A stretch of DNA of 12,024 nt from Flavobacteriaceae bacterium (GCA_008081325.1 VMCO01000002.1:1-12024); one strand, 5' to 3'; numbered from the stretch's first letter, positions 1 to 7,432 are shown. The notes: generated by a model from the letters alone, not told the origin. Numbers and translations: made by a program.

Positions 1-565
1 TTATCCAGTCTTTACCCCTGTGCCAGTCTTTAGTTTTAATACTATTATTAAGAGATCTTACAGTACCTATTTTAAATGACTTAGATTTTACAATCTTATT
101 TTTAGAGATAACATTTAATTCAGTACTACCCCCGCCAACGTCAACATATAAATAATTATTGATTGAAGTATCGGAATTCTTTAAAAACACATTAGCAATA
201 ATTAAAGCCTCCTTTTTCCCAGAAATTAGATCGATTTTGAAATTAAATTTTTTAAAAATTTCTTCAATAATTTTACTTGAATTTTTCGCCTCCCTCATTG
301 CAGATGTAGCTACACATTTAAACATATAAACCTTATGCATTTGCATTAAAATTTTAAATGCTTTAATGGTTTTTTGAAGTTTTTTGAAGTTTTTGACAGA
401 AATTTTACCTTTAGTGAAAACATCCTCTCCTAATCTCAAGGGAACTCTTACTAAACTAATCTTTTTAAAAATAGTTTTAGCATTATTTTCAGTTACACTG
501 GATATTAATAATCTGACAGCATTTGAACCAATATCAATCGCTGCAAGTTTATAGATTTTACTCAT
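1..565 (-). CDS. Ppx/GppA-family phosphatase, partial (3' end beyond left edge)
   Basis: The visible 188 N-terminal residues belong to the exopolyphosphatase / pppGpp phosphohydrolase family of the actin-like ATPase fold; the family cleaves terminal phosphate from polyphosphate or converts pppGpp to ppGpp in the cytoplasm. I translated it from the minus strand: the phosphate-1 loop AAIDIGSNAVRLLI lies at about residues 8-21, the family segment CVATSAMRE at about 84-92, and the second phosphate loop DVGGGST at 142-148. The frame stays open to base 1, so the C-terminal part is missing and total length is unknown. The ATG at 565-563 is only 3 nt beyond the pdxH stop, which implies co-transcription and probably coupled translation. 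Polyphosphatase and pppGpp phosphatase activities cannot be told apart from this fragment, so no symbol is given. Family assignment is firm; exact substrate is open. Confidence 0.9.
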   Translation of the reverse strand, partial: MSKIYKLAAIDIGSNAVRLLISSVTENNAKTIFKKISLVRVPLRLGEDVFTKGKISVKNFKKLQKTIKAFKILMQMHKVYMFKCVATSAMREAKNSSKIIEEIFKKFNFKIDLISGKKEALIIANVFLKNSDTSINNYLYVDVGGGSTELNVISKNKIVKSKSFKIGTVRSLNNSIKTKDWHRGKDWI

Positions 566-568
566 TGT

Positions 569-1216
569 TTAAGGACTTAATCTGTCAATTTTCCAAAGAT
601 TTTCGCTTAACGAATATCTTATCCTGTCATGTAATCTGTTTTCACCACCTTGCCAAAATTCATATTCAATTGGATTAATAATGAAACCACCCCAATTTTC
701 AGGTCTTTCAATTTCTTTACCTTCAAAATCTTTTGTTAGTAAATTAAATTTTTTAATCAGAAATTCTTTAGATTCAATAATTGAACTTTGATCTTCTGAA
801 ACTAACGCACCAAGTTTACTTCCCTTTGGCCTTGAATTAAAATATTTGTCACTTAATTCAGCTGAGGTTTTTTCAGCAAATCCTTTAATAATAACCTGCC
901 TCTCAAATTCTTCCCAAAAAAAAGAAATTGATACTTTATTATTAATCTCTATTGATAAAGACTTATCGCTGTTATAATTCGTAAAAAAAATGAAACCATC
1001 AATTGAATAATATTTTAGCAAAACAATACGGCCCTTTGGAAAACCTGATTTATCAATTGTGGATAATGTCATTGCATTTACTTCTGAATTACCACTATTT
1101 GATTTCACTTCTTTAAACCAACGATCAAATAATGAAAATGGATTTAACGGAAGATCTTTTTCCTTTAAACTATTTTTTTGATAAGATTTTCTTAAATCAC
1201 TGATGTCTCTAAGCAT
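569..1216 (-). CDS. pdxH: Pyridoxamine 5'-phosphate oxidase
   Basis: FMN-dependent enzyme that oxidises pyridoxine 5'-phosphate or pyridoxamine 5'-phosphate to pyridoxal 5'-phosphate, the last step of de novo B6 synthesis and salvage; cytoplasmic homodimer. At 215 residues it matches the usual length (E. coli 218). Visible motifs in order: RIVLLK at 63-68 and FFTNYNSDKS at 77-86 (FMN phosphate region), ERQVIIKGFAEK at 105-116, SRPKGSKLGALVS at 128-140, WGGF at 175-178, and the C-terminal WQGGENRLHDR at 188-198 ending DRLSP, the substrate-binding signature. The position corresponding to the Arg in the E. coli SRK motif is Asp84 here. The ATG at 1216 puts the protein start where the family begins. 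It follows rnz by 32 nt and precedes the ppx-like gene by 3 nt, so it is probably read within the pyrR-pyrB-rnz unit. Confidence 0.96.
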   Translation of the reverse strand: MLRDISDLRKSYQKNSLKEKDLPLNPFSLFDRWFKEVKSNSGNSEVNAMTLSTIDKSGFPKGRIVLLKYYSIDGFIFFTNYNSDKSLSIEINNKVSISFFWEEFERQVIIKGFAEKTSAELSDKYFNSRPKGSKLGALVSEDQSSIIESKEFLIKKFNLLTKDFEGKEIERPENWGGFIINPIEYEFWQGGENRLHDRIRYSLSENLWKIDRLSP

Positions 1217-1248
1217 ATTACAAATTTAAATAATAAATAGTCTAAATT

Positions 1249-2154
1249 CTATACTTGTACTTTTTTTCCTTCTTCCGAAATAATAACATTTTCAAAAATT
1301 GAAAACACCTCATTAAAAAACATAGAATAATCATCATATCTAGAAGAAAAATGACCAATTAGCAATTGTTTAACTCTTCCTTTTTTTGCTAATTTGGCAG
1401 CATCTATTGTTGTTGAATGAAAAGTTCTTAATGCCTTATCTCTATCTTTTTCAAGAAATGTAGTTTCACAATACAATAAGTCAACATCAGTAATATAATT
1501 AACCAATTCTTTAAAATATGCAGTATCACTGCAATAAGCGAATGACTTTGGCTTTGGACCCTCATTAGTAACTTCTAAATAACTTATTTCTTTACCCTCA
1601 GAGTTAAAAACATTTTCACTTTTTGTAAGCTTATTAAAATAAACATTATCAATTTTATATTGTAAAGCTTTATCTAGTAATAATTTTCTTCTTTTTCTCT
1701 TTTCCTCTATTCTAAAACCATTTGTATATACAGAATGTTTTAGAGGGAAAGTCTTAATCGTAAAACTTGGATTTTCGTAAATATTTTTTTCATTTTGACT
1801 ATTTAATGAAATAAGATCTAACTCATAGTTTAAACTCATCTTTGAAAACTTTATATGAGCTTGGATAATTTTCAGAACCGATGTAGGACAAAAAACCTTT
1901 AACTTATTTTTTCTTTTAATTAAGGAAAGTGTTGATATCAATCCTATTAATCCAAAATAATGATCACCATGAGCATGACTAATTAAAATAATGTCAATTT
2001 TTGAAAGTTTAATCTTATTTTTTCTTAGTTGAAATTGAACACCTTCACAACAATCAATCAAAATATATGAATTTGAAATATTTAAAAGTAAAGATGATGA
2101 ATACTTTCCTAGCTTAGGAATAGCGCCTTGAGAACCTAGAACTGTTATATTCAA
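1249..2154 (-). CDS. rnz: Ribonuclease Z (tRNA 3' processing endonuclease)
   Basis: Zinc-dependent metallo-beta-lactamase-fold endonuclease that cuts precursor tRNAs just after the discriminator base to create the 3' end. At 301 residues it is the short RNase Z form. Metal ligands are visible: HAHGDH at 60-65, His140 in LKHSVYTNGFRIEEK, Asp210 in CSDTAY and His268 in GHFSSRY; the RNase Z-specific HST segment has His246. The substrate-arm region lies around 150-190 and is Lys/Arg-rich. The start is TTG at 2154-2152, overlapping the pyrB stop as TTGA. An in-frame TGA lies two codons upstream, and the first internal Met is at residue 106, past the zinc motif, so TTG is the only plausible start. 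No Shine-Dalgarno sequence is seen, so translation probably depends on ribosomes finishing pyrB. Function is firm from complete motifs. Confidence 0.95.
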   Translation of the reverse strand: MNITVLGSQGAIPKLGKYSSSLLLNISNSYILIDCCEGVQFQLRKNKIKLSKIDIILISHAHGDHYFGLIGLISTLSLIKRKNKLKVFCPTSVLKIIQAHIKFSKMSLNYELDLISLNSQNEKNIYENPSFTIKTFPLKHSVYTNGFRIEEKRKRRKLLLDKALQYKIDNVYFNKLTKSENVFNSEGKEISYLEVTNEGPKPKSFAYCSDTAYFKELVNYITDVDLLYCETTFLEKDRDKALRTFHSTTIDAAKLAKKGRVKQLLIGHFSSRYDDYSMFFNEVFSIFENVIISEEGKKVQV

Positions 2155-3083
2155 CGGTCAAAATTTTTCTTAGCAAGCAAATAGATTACTGCCATTCTGA
2201 TTGCAACACCATTTTCAACCTGATCTAAAATTATTGAATTATTTGAATCTGCCACTTCACTTGTTATTTCAACTCCTCTGTTTATTGGGCCTGGATGCAT
2301 TACAACTATATCCTTGCTTATTTTTTGTAATCTTTCCATAGTCAAACCATAATGTTTTTTATACTCTCTAACAGATGGAAAAAAACTGTCTGACATACGT
2401 TCATTTTGTAATCTTAACATGTTAGCTACATCGCACCACTCCAAGGCTTTATCAAAATCAGTTTCAACCTTTACCCCGAAATCTTTAAGATATTTTGGGA
2501 TTAACGTATTAGGGCCACAAACTTTTACGTTAGCCCCTTGTAATTGAAGGGCAAATATATTAGATAATGCTACTCTACTATGAATAATATCACCAACAAT
2601 TAAAATATTCTTATTTCTTAAATCACCTATTTGCTGACGCATTGAATATGAATCTAATAACGCTTGTGTTGGATGTTCATGTGCACCATCACCTGCATTA
2701 ATTATTGTTGCATTAACTTTTTTTGATAATAACTGAGGAGCACCTGGGTTTGGATGTCTGATTACAACCATATCAACTTTCATTGATAAAATATTATTTA
2801 CAGTATCTATTAGAGATTCTCCTTTTTTGACAGATGATTGCGATGATGAGAAATTTAATACATCTGCTGACAACCTTTTTTCTGCTAATTCAAATGACAA
2901 CTTTGTTCTGGTTGAATTTTCAAAAAAAAGATTGGCTATTGTTATATCTCTTAAAGATGGGACTTTTTTGATAGGTCTATTTATAACCTCTTTAAAATTG
3001 TCTGCAGTTTCAAAAATTAATTCCAAATCATCTAGATTTAAGAATTTTATACCTAATAAATGATCTACACTAAGATTTTTCAT
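2151..3083 (-). CDS. pyrB: Aspartate carbamoyltransferase, catalytic chain
   Basis: Condenses carbamoyl phosphate with L-aspartate to N-carbamoyl-aspartate, the committed step of pyrimidine synthesis, in the cytoplasm. The 310 residues cover the whole family. Carbamoyl-phosphate site: STRT at 57-60, the mobile 80s loop with SSVKKGES at 83-90, and HEHPTQ at 135-140. Aspartate-side residues: Arg170 in DIIHSRVALSN, MLRLQNER at 222-229 (240s loop), and HPGPINRGVEI at 263-273. No regulatory chain gene (pyrI) is next to it; the neighbour is pyrR, the arrangement familiar from Bacillus-like pyrimidine operons. The ATG at 3083 lies inside the end of pyrR (14-nt overlap) and the stop overlaps the rnz start by 4 nt, so all three are almost certainly one transcript with coupled translation. 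Nothing is truncated or odd in the protein. Confidence 0.97.
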   Translation of the reverse strand: MKNLSVDHLLGIKFLNLDDLELIFETADNFKEVINRPIKKVPSLRDITIANLFFENSTRTKLSFELAEKRLSADVLNFSSSQSSVKKGESLIDTVNNILSMKVDMVVIRHPNPGAPQLLSKKVNATIINAGDGAHEHPTQALLDSYSMRQQIGDLRNKNILIVGDIIHSRVALSNIFALQLQGANVKVCGPNTLIPKYLKDFGVKVETDFDKALEWCDVANMLRLQNERMSDSFFPSVREYKKHYGLTMERLQKISKDIVVMHPGPINRGVEITSEVADSNNSIILDQVENGVAIRMAVIYLLAKKNFDR

Positions 3084-3624
3084 TAATCAAATTTTCAATA
3101 TAAACGTAATTGCCATTATTGAAATCATTCCATTCAACACTAACTTTTTGATTGTCATATACATCTACCTGAATACCTTTGTAGTCAGGTTGAATTGGTA
3201 ATTCTCTACTAAATCTTCTGTCAACAAGTATTAACAACTCTATTGTCTTAGGCCTACCAAAACTTTCTATAGCAGTTAAAGCTGCTCTAATTGTCCTTCC
3301 AGTGTATAAAACATCATCTATAAAAACTACTTTTTTATTTTCAACTAATAGTTTGAAGTCAGTTTTATTAGGTATTAAAACATCTTTATTTCTTCTAAAA
3401 TCATCTCTAAAAAAAGTTATATCAAGATAGCCATGATCAATTGAGTTTACAGCATATTTAGAGTTTAGTATTTTTACTAAATTTTCACAAAGAAATTTAC
3501 CACGAGGTTGCAATCCAACCAAAACGGTATCCTTAAAATCGTCATGATTCTCAGTAAGCTGACAGGCTAATCTATCCAGAGATATGTTCAACTGATCATT
3601 ATTAAGGATAATTTTTTTACTCAT
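3070..3624 (-). CDS. pyrR: PyrR: pyrimidine operon regulator / uracil phosphoribosyltransferase
   Basis: Phosphoribosyltransferase-fold protein of 184 residues. In Bacillus, PyrR binds UMP/UTP and pyr mRNA to promote transcription attenuation and also converts uracil plus PRPP to UMP. The PRPP loop VVFIDDVLYTGRT is at 99-111, an early VGLQPRG segment at 36-42, and the PyrR-typical LVDRRFSRELPIQPDYKG at about 133-150, which separates it from Upp and Hpt enzymes. It starts 59 nt after the rpsA stop, just past that gene's terminator, and heads the unit pyrR-pyrB-rnz-pdxH-ppx-like. I looked in the 59-nt gap for a PyrR-binding hairpin and an antiterminator/terminator pair and see none beyond the rpsA terminator, so RNA-based control cannot be inferred here; the protein may act chiefly as an enzyme or on another pyr transcript. 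Family assignment is firm, the regulatory role is not shown. Confidence 0.94.
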   Translation of the reverse strand: MSKKIILNNDQLNISLDRLACQLTENHDDFKDTVLVGLQPRGKFLCENLVKILNSKYAVNSIDHGYLDITFFRDDFRRNKDVLIPNKTDFKLLVENKKVVFIDDVLYTGRTIRAALTAIESFGRPKTIELLILVDRRFSRELPIQPDYKGIQVDVYDNQKVSVEWNDFNNGNYVYIENLINEKS

Positions 3625-3648
3625 TAATACAAAATATCAATTTAATTT

Positions 3649-3682
3649 AAAAAAAAAGCCTTTCAATTGAAAGGCTTTTTTT
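3649..3682 (-). terminator. Intrinsic terminator after rpsA (perfect palindrome)
   Basis: The 18-bp palindrome at 3658-3675 (GCCTTTCAATTGAAAGGC) is flanked by an A run at 3649-3657 and a T run at 3676-3682. Read on the minus strand it starts 1 nt after the rpsA stop and gives a stem with a GCC/GGC base followed by nine Ts, a textbook Rho-independent terminator. The symmetry would also allow termination on the plus strand, though no plus-strand gene ends here. It separates rpsA from the pyrR unit, which therefore needs its own promoter or some read-through. Confidence 0.9.
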
Positions 3683-3683
3683 A

Positions 3684-5546
3684 TTATTTTCCATCCATCT
3701 TATCTTTCAGTTCTTGCAATTGTTCGTTTGCATCACCTATTGTATTTTTGGATGAGAGTTTATCATCTTGCATTTTTTTATTCATGACTTTTTTATTGAT
3801 TTCTTCAATATCTTTAAAAGTCTGAGTATGAGATAAAACTACTCTCTTACTATCCTTATTAAACTCTATAACTTTAAGATCAACAGACTCACCTTTTTGA
3901 AGTTTGCTTCCATCCTCTTTAACCATATGTCTAGAAGGAATAAATGCAACCACATCATCGTTAAATTTAACAGTTGCGCCTTTTGGAACTATTTCAAAAA
4001 TTTCTGAATTATGAATTGAATCTAAAGCAAATTCACTTTCATATTTATTCCATGGATTTTCAGAAAGTTGTTTGTGACCTAGACTAAGTTTTCTGTTTTC
4101 TACATCTAACTCTAGAACAAGTACTTCAATATTATCTCCACTTTTACAAAATTCTCTAGGGTGTTTGATTTTCTTAGTCCAAGATAAATCTGAAATATAG
4201 ATTAAACCATCAACACCTTCTTCTAATTCAACAAATACACCAAAATTTGTAAAGTTTCTTATAATACCTTTATGTTTAGAATCTACAGGGTATTTTTTTG
4301 TTATATCAGTCCATGGATCAGGAGTTAGCTGTTTTACTCCAAGGGACATCTTTCTCTCTTCTCTGTCAAAAGTTAAAATTTTAGCTTCGATCTCATCGCC
4401 AACATTAAAAAAGTCCTGAGCAGACCTTAAATGAGTAGACCATGACATTTCTGAAACATGAATTAAACCTTCAACACCTTCTGAAATTTCAACAAAAGCT
4501 CCATAATCAGCTATAACTACAACTTTACCTTTAACTGTATCACCAACTTTTACATCATCTGCAAGTGCCTCCCATGGATGCTTGCTTAATTGTTTTAAAC
4601 CAAGTTGAATTCTTGACTTATCTTCATCAAAATCTAGTATAACAACTTTTAGTTGTTGGTCAAGGTCAACTATTTCGTTTGGATGATTAATTCTTGACCA
4701 GGATAAATCAGTGATGTGTATTAAACCATCTACCCCACCTAAATCCATAAATACTCCGTAAGAAGTTATATTTTTAACAACACCTTCTAAAATCTGACCT
4801 TTTTCAAGCTGTTTTATAATTTCTTTTTTCTGAAGTTCTATATCTGCTTCGATAAGAGCCTTATGAGAAACTACAACATTTTTAAATTCATGGTTAATCT
4901 TAACCACCTTAAATTCCATAGTTTTATTAACATATTGATCGTAGTCTCTAATTGGTTTAACATCGATCTGTGAACCTGGAAGAAAGGCCTCAATTCCAAA
5001 TACATCCACGATCATTCCACCTTTAGTTCTACATTTGACAAATCCGTTTACGATTTCGCCAGTATCATGAGCATCATTAACTCTATCCCAAGCCTTGATA
5101 ACTCTAGCTTTTCTATGAGAAAGAATTAGTTGACCAGTTGCATCTTCTCTAATATCAATTAAAACTTCTACTTTATCTCCAACTTTTAAAGACGGATTAT
5201 ATCTAAATTCATTTAAAGAAATTACACCTTCAGATTTTGCATTAATATCAATTATAGCTTCTCTGTCAGTCATATGTACAACAGTTCCTTCTACAACATT
5301 GTTTGTTAATGTTTCAACAAAATTTTCTTCAACTAATTTTTCAAATTCTTTTATTTGTTTTTCATCAACTTGATCTATACCTTCTTCATAGTTGTGCCAA
5401 TCAAAATCTGACAAATTATTAGAGGGATTACTGTTTTCTATGGTTTCTTTTTTGGTTTCTGTAGCTTTTTTTGAAGATTCTTTTACAGCTACCGTTTCTT
5501 CTACTGTTTCTTCAGTAGTTTCTTTTTTTTCTGCTTTTTTTGGCAT
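3684..5546 (-). CDS. rpsA: 30S ribosomal protein S1
   Basis: RNA-binding ribosomal protein that captures mRNA for the 30S subunit; especially relevant in Bacteroidota, whose ribosomes make little use of Shine-Dalgarno pairing. The 620 residues carry six S1 (OB-fold) repeats at about 83-145, 162-229, 249-318, 335-404, 421-491 and 508-575. Repeats 3-5 are the most regular, with the recurring pattern G-VFV-L--GVDGLIH-SD-SW and the linker LG-KQL---PW. In front is a low-complexity tail (about residues 1-45) rich in Lys, Glu and Thr, including TEETVEETV; behind is a charged coiled-coil-like tail (576-620). E. coli S1 is 557 residues, so the added length is the two tails. The ATG at 5546 follows a 152-nt leader with possible secondary structure, and the gene ends at a strong terminator. 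Confidence 0.97.
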   Translation of the reverse strand: MPKKAEKKETTEETVEETVAVKESSKKATETKKETIENSNPSNNLSDFDWHNYEEGIDQVDEKQIKEFEKLVEENFVETLTNNVVEGTVVHMTDREAIIDINAKSEGVISLNEFRYNPSLKVGDKVEVLIDIREDATGQLILSHRKARVIKAWDRVNDAHDTGEIVNGFVKCRTKGGMIVDVFGIEAFLPGSQIDVKPIRDYDQYVNKTMEFKVVKINHEFKNVVVSHKALIEADIELQKKEIIKQLEKGQILEGVVKNITSYGVFMDLGGVDGLIHITDLSWSRINHPNEIVDLDQQLKVVILDFDEDKSRIQLGLKQLSKHPWEALADDVKVGDTVKGKVVVIADYGAFVEISEGVEGLIHVSEMSWSTHLRSAQDFFNVGDEIEAKILTFDREERKMSLGVKQLTPDPWTDITKKYPVDSKHKGIIRNFTNFGVFVELEEGVDGLIYISDLSWTKKIKHPREFCKSGDNIEVLVLELDVENRKLSLGHKQLSENPWNKYESEFALDSIHNSEIFEIVPKGATVKFNDDVVAFIPSRHMVKEDGSKLQKGESVDLKVIEFNKDSKRVVLSHTQTFKDIEEINKKVMNKKMQDDKLSSKNTIGDANEQLQELKDKMDGK

Positions 5547-5698
5547 GACAAAAAATTTGTATTCTAAAATTCTAACTGATTTAACACGTAAATTTTAGAA
5601 GAAATTAAAATTTAACAAATCCTCCTGCATCAGTTATTTTGTGACAAAAGGCATGCGAAAATATGAAATTTTATTAAAAAAATGAATGAAGAGAAGGT
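5547..5698 (-). promoter_or_regulatory. rpsA upstream region with nested inverted repeats and an isolated AGGAGG
   Basis: This 152-nt gap between cmk and rpsA is the largest on the minus strand. It holds a perfect 8-bp inverted repeat, 5573-5580 (taactgat) with 5629-5636 (atcagtta). Inside it lies a perfect 9-bp A+T-only inverted repeat, 5589-5597 with 5606-5614, around an 8-nt loop. Minus-strand AGGAGG (5626-5621) lies within the outer repeat, 74 nt before the rpsA ATG and with no ATG at normal spacing after it. A dyad ttttgtgacaaaa sits at 5637-5649. I see no clean promoter matching the Bacteroidota -33/-7 pattern (TTG / TAnnTTTG), so the transcription start is unknown. An S1-controlled leader is a plausible inference by analogy with E. 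coli rpsA autoregulation, not something shown here. Confidence 0.4.
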
Positions 5699-6388
5699 TT
5701 AATTAGAAAATTTATCTTCTATTAATTGTGATATTTTATTGATTTGATCATCAATTGACATATTGCTATTATCAATTACTATCGCATCTTTTTCAATAAT
5801 CAGTGGTGAATCAGATCTGGTCGAGTCTAACATGTCCCTGTTATTTATGTTGTAAACTATATCATCATAGCTGACTTTCAAGCCTTTTTTTATCATTTCT
5901 TCAAATCTTCGTTTGGCCCTAACTGAAGCTGATGCAGTTAGAAATAATTTTAAATCTGCATCAGGAAAAACCACAGAACCAATATCTCTACCATCCATTA
6001 CAACCCCTTTATCTCTGTCAATAGTTCTCTGTAATTTTACCATCTCTTTTCTAATTTCTGGAATTGCGGCAACCTCACTTACTAATTCTGAAACCTTCAT
6101 ACTACCAATTTCATTCTCAATATTTCTACTGTTTAAATATATCTCAGAGATAAGATTGTGATCATTAAATTTAAAATTTATCGAAATCTCCCTTAGTTTT
6201 TTGATAAATAAACTAATATTACTCTTGGTCATTGTTAATAGATTATTCTCAATTGCAAATAGAGTAACTGCTCTATACATAGAGCCTGAATTGATATATA
6301 GGTATCCGTATTTAGTCGCTAATGCTTTAGCAATTGAACTTTTTCCGGTTGATGCGTGGCCATCAATAGCAATTGTTAGGTTTTTCAT
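5699..6388 (-). CDS. cmk: (d)CMP kinase (cytidylate kinase)
   Basis: Phosphorylates CMP and dCMP with ATP to the diphosphates, recycling cytidine nucleotides from RNA turnover; cytoplasmic. At 229 residues it is the usual length. Visible features: P-loop GHASTGKSS at 10-18, the monophosphate-site segment NSGSMYRA at 33-40, the CMP-kinase-specific region LVSEVAAIPEIRKEM at 102-116, DGRDIGSVVFPDAD at 132-145, and the lid/base-recognition segment RDMLDSTRSDSPL at 184-196. The usual Asp of the D-[ST]-G-[AS]-hydrophobic-YR motif is Asn33, a mild deviation. The ATG shares one base with the porQ stop (TAATG), so translation is probably coupled to porQ. No terminator is obvious after the stop, so the transcript may continue into rpsA; a cmk-rpsA order is also known from other bacteria. 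Confidence 0.95.
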   Translation of the reverse strand: MKNLTIAIDGHASTGKSSIAKALATKYGYLYINSGSMYRAVTLFAIENNLLTMTKSNISLFIKKLREISINFKFNDHNLISEIYLNSRNIENEIGSMKVSELVSEVAAIPEIRKEMVKLQRTIDRDKGVVMDGRDIGSVVFPDADLKLFLTASASVRAKRRFEEMIKKGLKVSYDDIVYNINNRDMLDSTRSDSPLIIEKDAIVIDNSNMSIDDQINKISQLIEDKFSN

Positions 6389-7416
6389 TAGTCTAAATCA
6401 ATTTGCATTCCAATGAAGTTTACATTTGAAGCACTAGAATATTTGGAATGACAATAATTAAAACGAAGTTTGTTAAATTTCATTCCAAATCCAAAGGATA
6501 TTCCTGAAAAATTTCTTTGCTCCAATATTCTCAATTCTTCAGACCTTCTAAAACTAAAACCTAACTGCATATTAAAAAAAGAATCTGGAAATAGCTCAAC
6601 ACCAACAATTGTATGTCTTAAAATTTCGTTAAAAAAAGAAACTTTTTCTTCAGAAACATTTCCATCTAAATCAGTTATTATTCTTGACGGATTGGATAAT
6701 CCAATAGGCCATTTTTGAATATTTTCCAAAGTAAGATGCCAAGTAATAGGGGCATTTTCAAGTTTTTGTGAAACCCCTAAATTGACCTCAAATGGTAATG
6801 ATTCATTAACTTCATTATACGGCTTTAATTGAAAACCTATATTTCTCAAAACCAAAGAAGCCTTAATATCATTTTTCTCATCAAAATAGAAAAAACCTAT
6901 ATCTGCCGCTATTCCATATGAGTTATACTGTTCAAAAGTTGAAGTTATAAATTTTAAATTTGCTCCGAAATTTATAGGTATATTATTCAATTTAGTAGCA
7001 TATCCTACTGATAAAGCAGATTCATTTCCAGAAAAATTAGATGTATAGTTACCAAATTCATCATAACCAACAAAATCTCCATAGTTGATGTATGAAAAAC
7101 CAAAATGTAACGTGTTTCCACGATTATCAAGTCTATAGGCGTATGCTAAGGAACCAAATGAAATATCAGAGAAATAACTAAAATAATTTAGCGAGAGCAT
7201 ATTATCCATTTCCTGGGTTATGGATGAAGGATTAAAAAGAGCTGAAGCTACATCGGCATCTTGTAAAGTTATGTTTTTACCCCCAAGCGCTAATTGTCTG
7301 GGAGAACTTGGAATATTTAAGAATTGATAGGTAGATTCACCTGCAATTTGAGCAAAAGTTAAAGTAAAATTAAGTGTTAAAAAAAATAAAAGTAAAACTA
7401 GAATTTTAAATTTCAT
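6388..7416 (-). CDS. porQ: Type IX secretion system protein PorQ
   Basis: Predicted outer-membrane beta-barrel related to PorV/FadL. In Porphyromonas gingivalis PorQ is part of the PorU-PorV-PorQ-PorZ attachment complex that processes type IX cargo and links it to the cell surface. The 342-residue product has a clear Sec signal peptide (Lys2 and Lys4, hydrophobic 5-21, likely cleavage after Ala22 in FAQ). The N-terminal family signature YQFLNIPSSPRQLALGG lies at 30-46 and ALFNPSSI at 59-66. The remainder shows alternating aromatic/hydrophobic beta strands with Tyr, Phe and Gly. The C terminus ends in a strand (VNFIGMQIDLD) and not in a type IX cargo domain, as expected for a barrel. It follows lon by 29 nt and shares one base with cmk. 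Its presence implies the organism has a type IX system, though the other components are not in this window. Confidence 0.9.
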   Translation of the reverse strand: MKFKILVLLLFFLTLNFTLTFAQIAGESTYQFLNIPSSPRQLALGGKNITLQDADVASALFNPSSITQEMDNMLSLNYFSYFSDISFGSLAYAYRLDNRGNTLHFGFSYINYGDFVGYDEFGNYTSNFSGNESALSVGYATKLNNIPINFGANLKFITSTFEQYNSYGIAADIGFFYFDEKNDIKASLVLRNIGFQLKPYNEVNESLPFEVNLGVSQKLENAPITWHLTLENIQKWPIGLSNPSRIITDLDGNVSEEKVSFFNEILRHTIVGVELFPDSFFNMQLGFSFRRSEELRILEQRNFSGISFGFGMKFNKLRFNYCHSKYSSASNVNFIGMQIDLD

Positions 7417-7432
7417 ATTTTTAAAACTACTT

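Noticed and set aside
371..390. Exact 10-bp tandem repeat (tttttgaagt twice) inside the ppx-like gene
   Set aside because: The unit is not a multiple of three, encodes part of a Lys/Phe/Gln-rich helix and fits low-complexity A+T-rich coding sequence; no sign of a slippage-controlled frame change because the reading frame is intact.
1217..1248. TAAATTTG on the minus strand before pdxH, matching the Bacteroidota -7 pattern
   Set aside because: No TTG at the -33 distance, and the start of transcription would fall almost on the ATG. Such words are frequent in A+T-rich DNA.
2827..3063. Plus-strand open frame of 78 codons opposite pyrB
   Set aside because: Antisense shadow of a complete, well-conserved pyrB; no recognisable domain or upstream signals. 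The same applies to the other plus-strand frames opposite rpsA, cmk, porQ and lon.
5595..5618. Minus-strand mini-frame from TTG after AGGAGG (7 codons) in the rpsA leader
   Set aside because: Spacing of only 2 nt between AGGAGG and TTG is too short for a normal start, and the peptide has no recognisable features.
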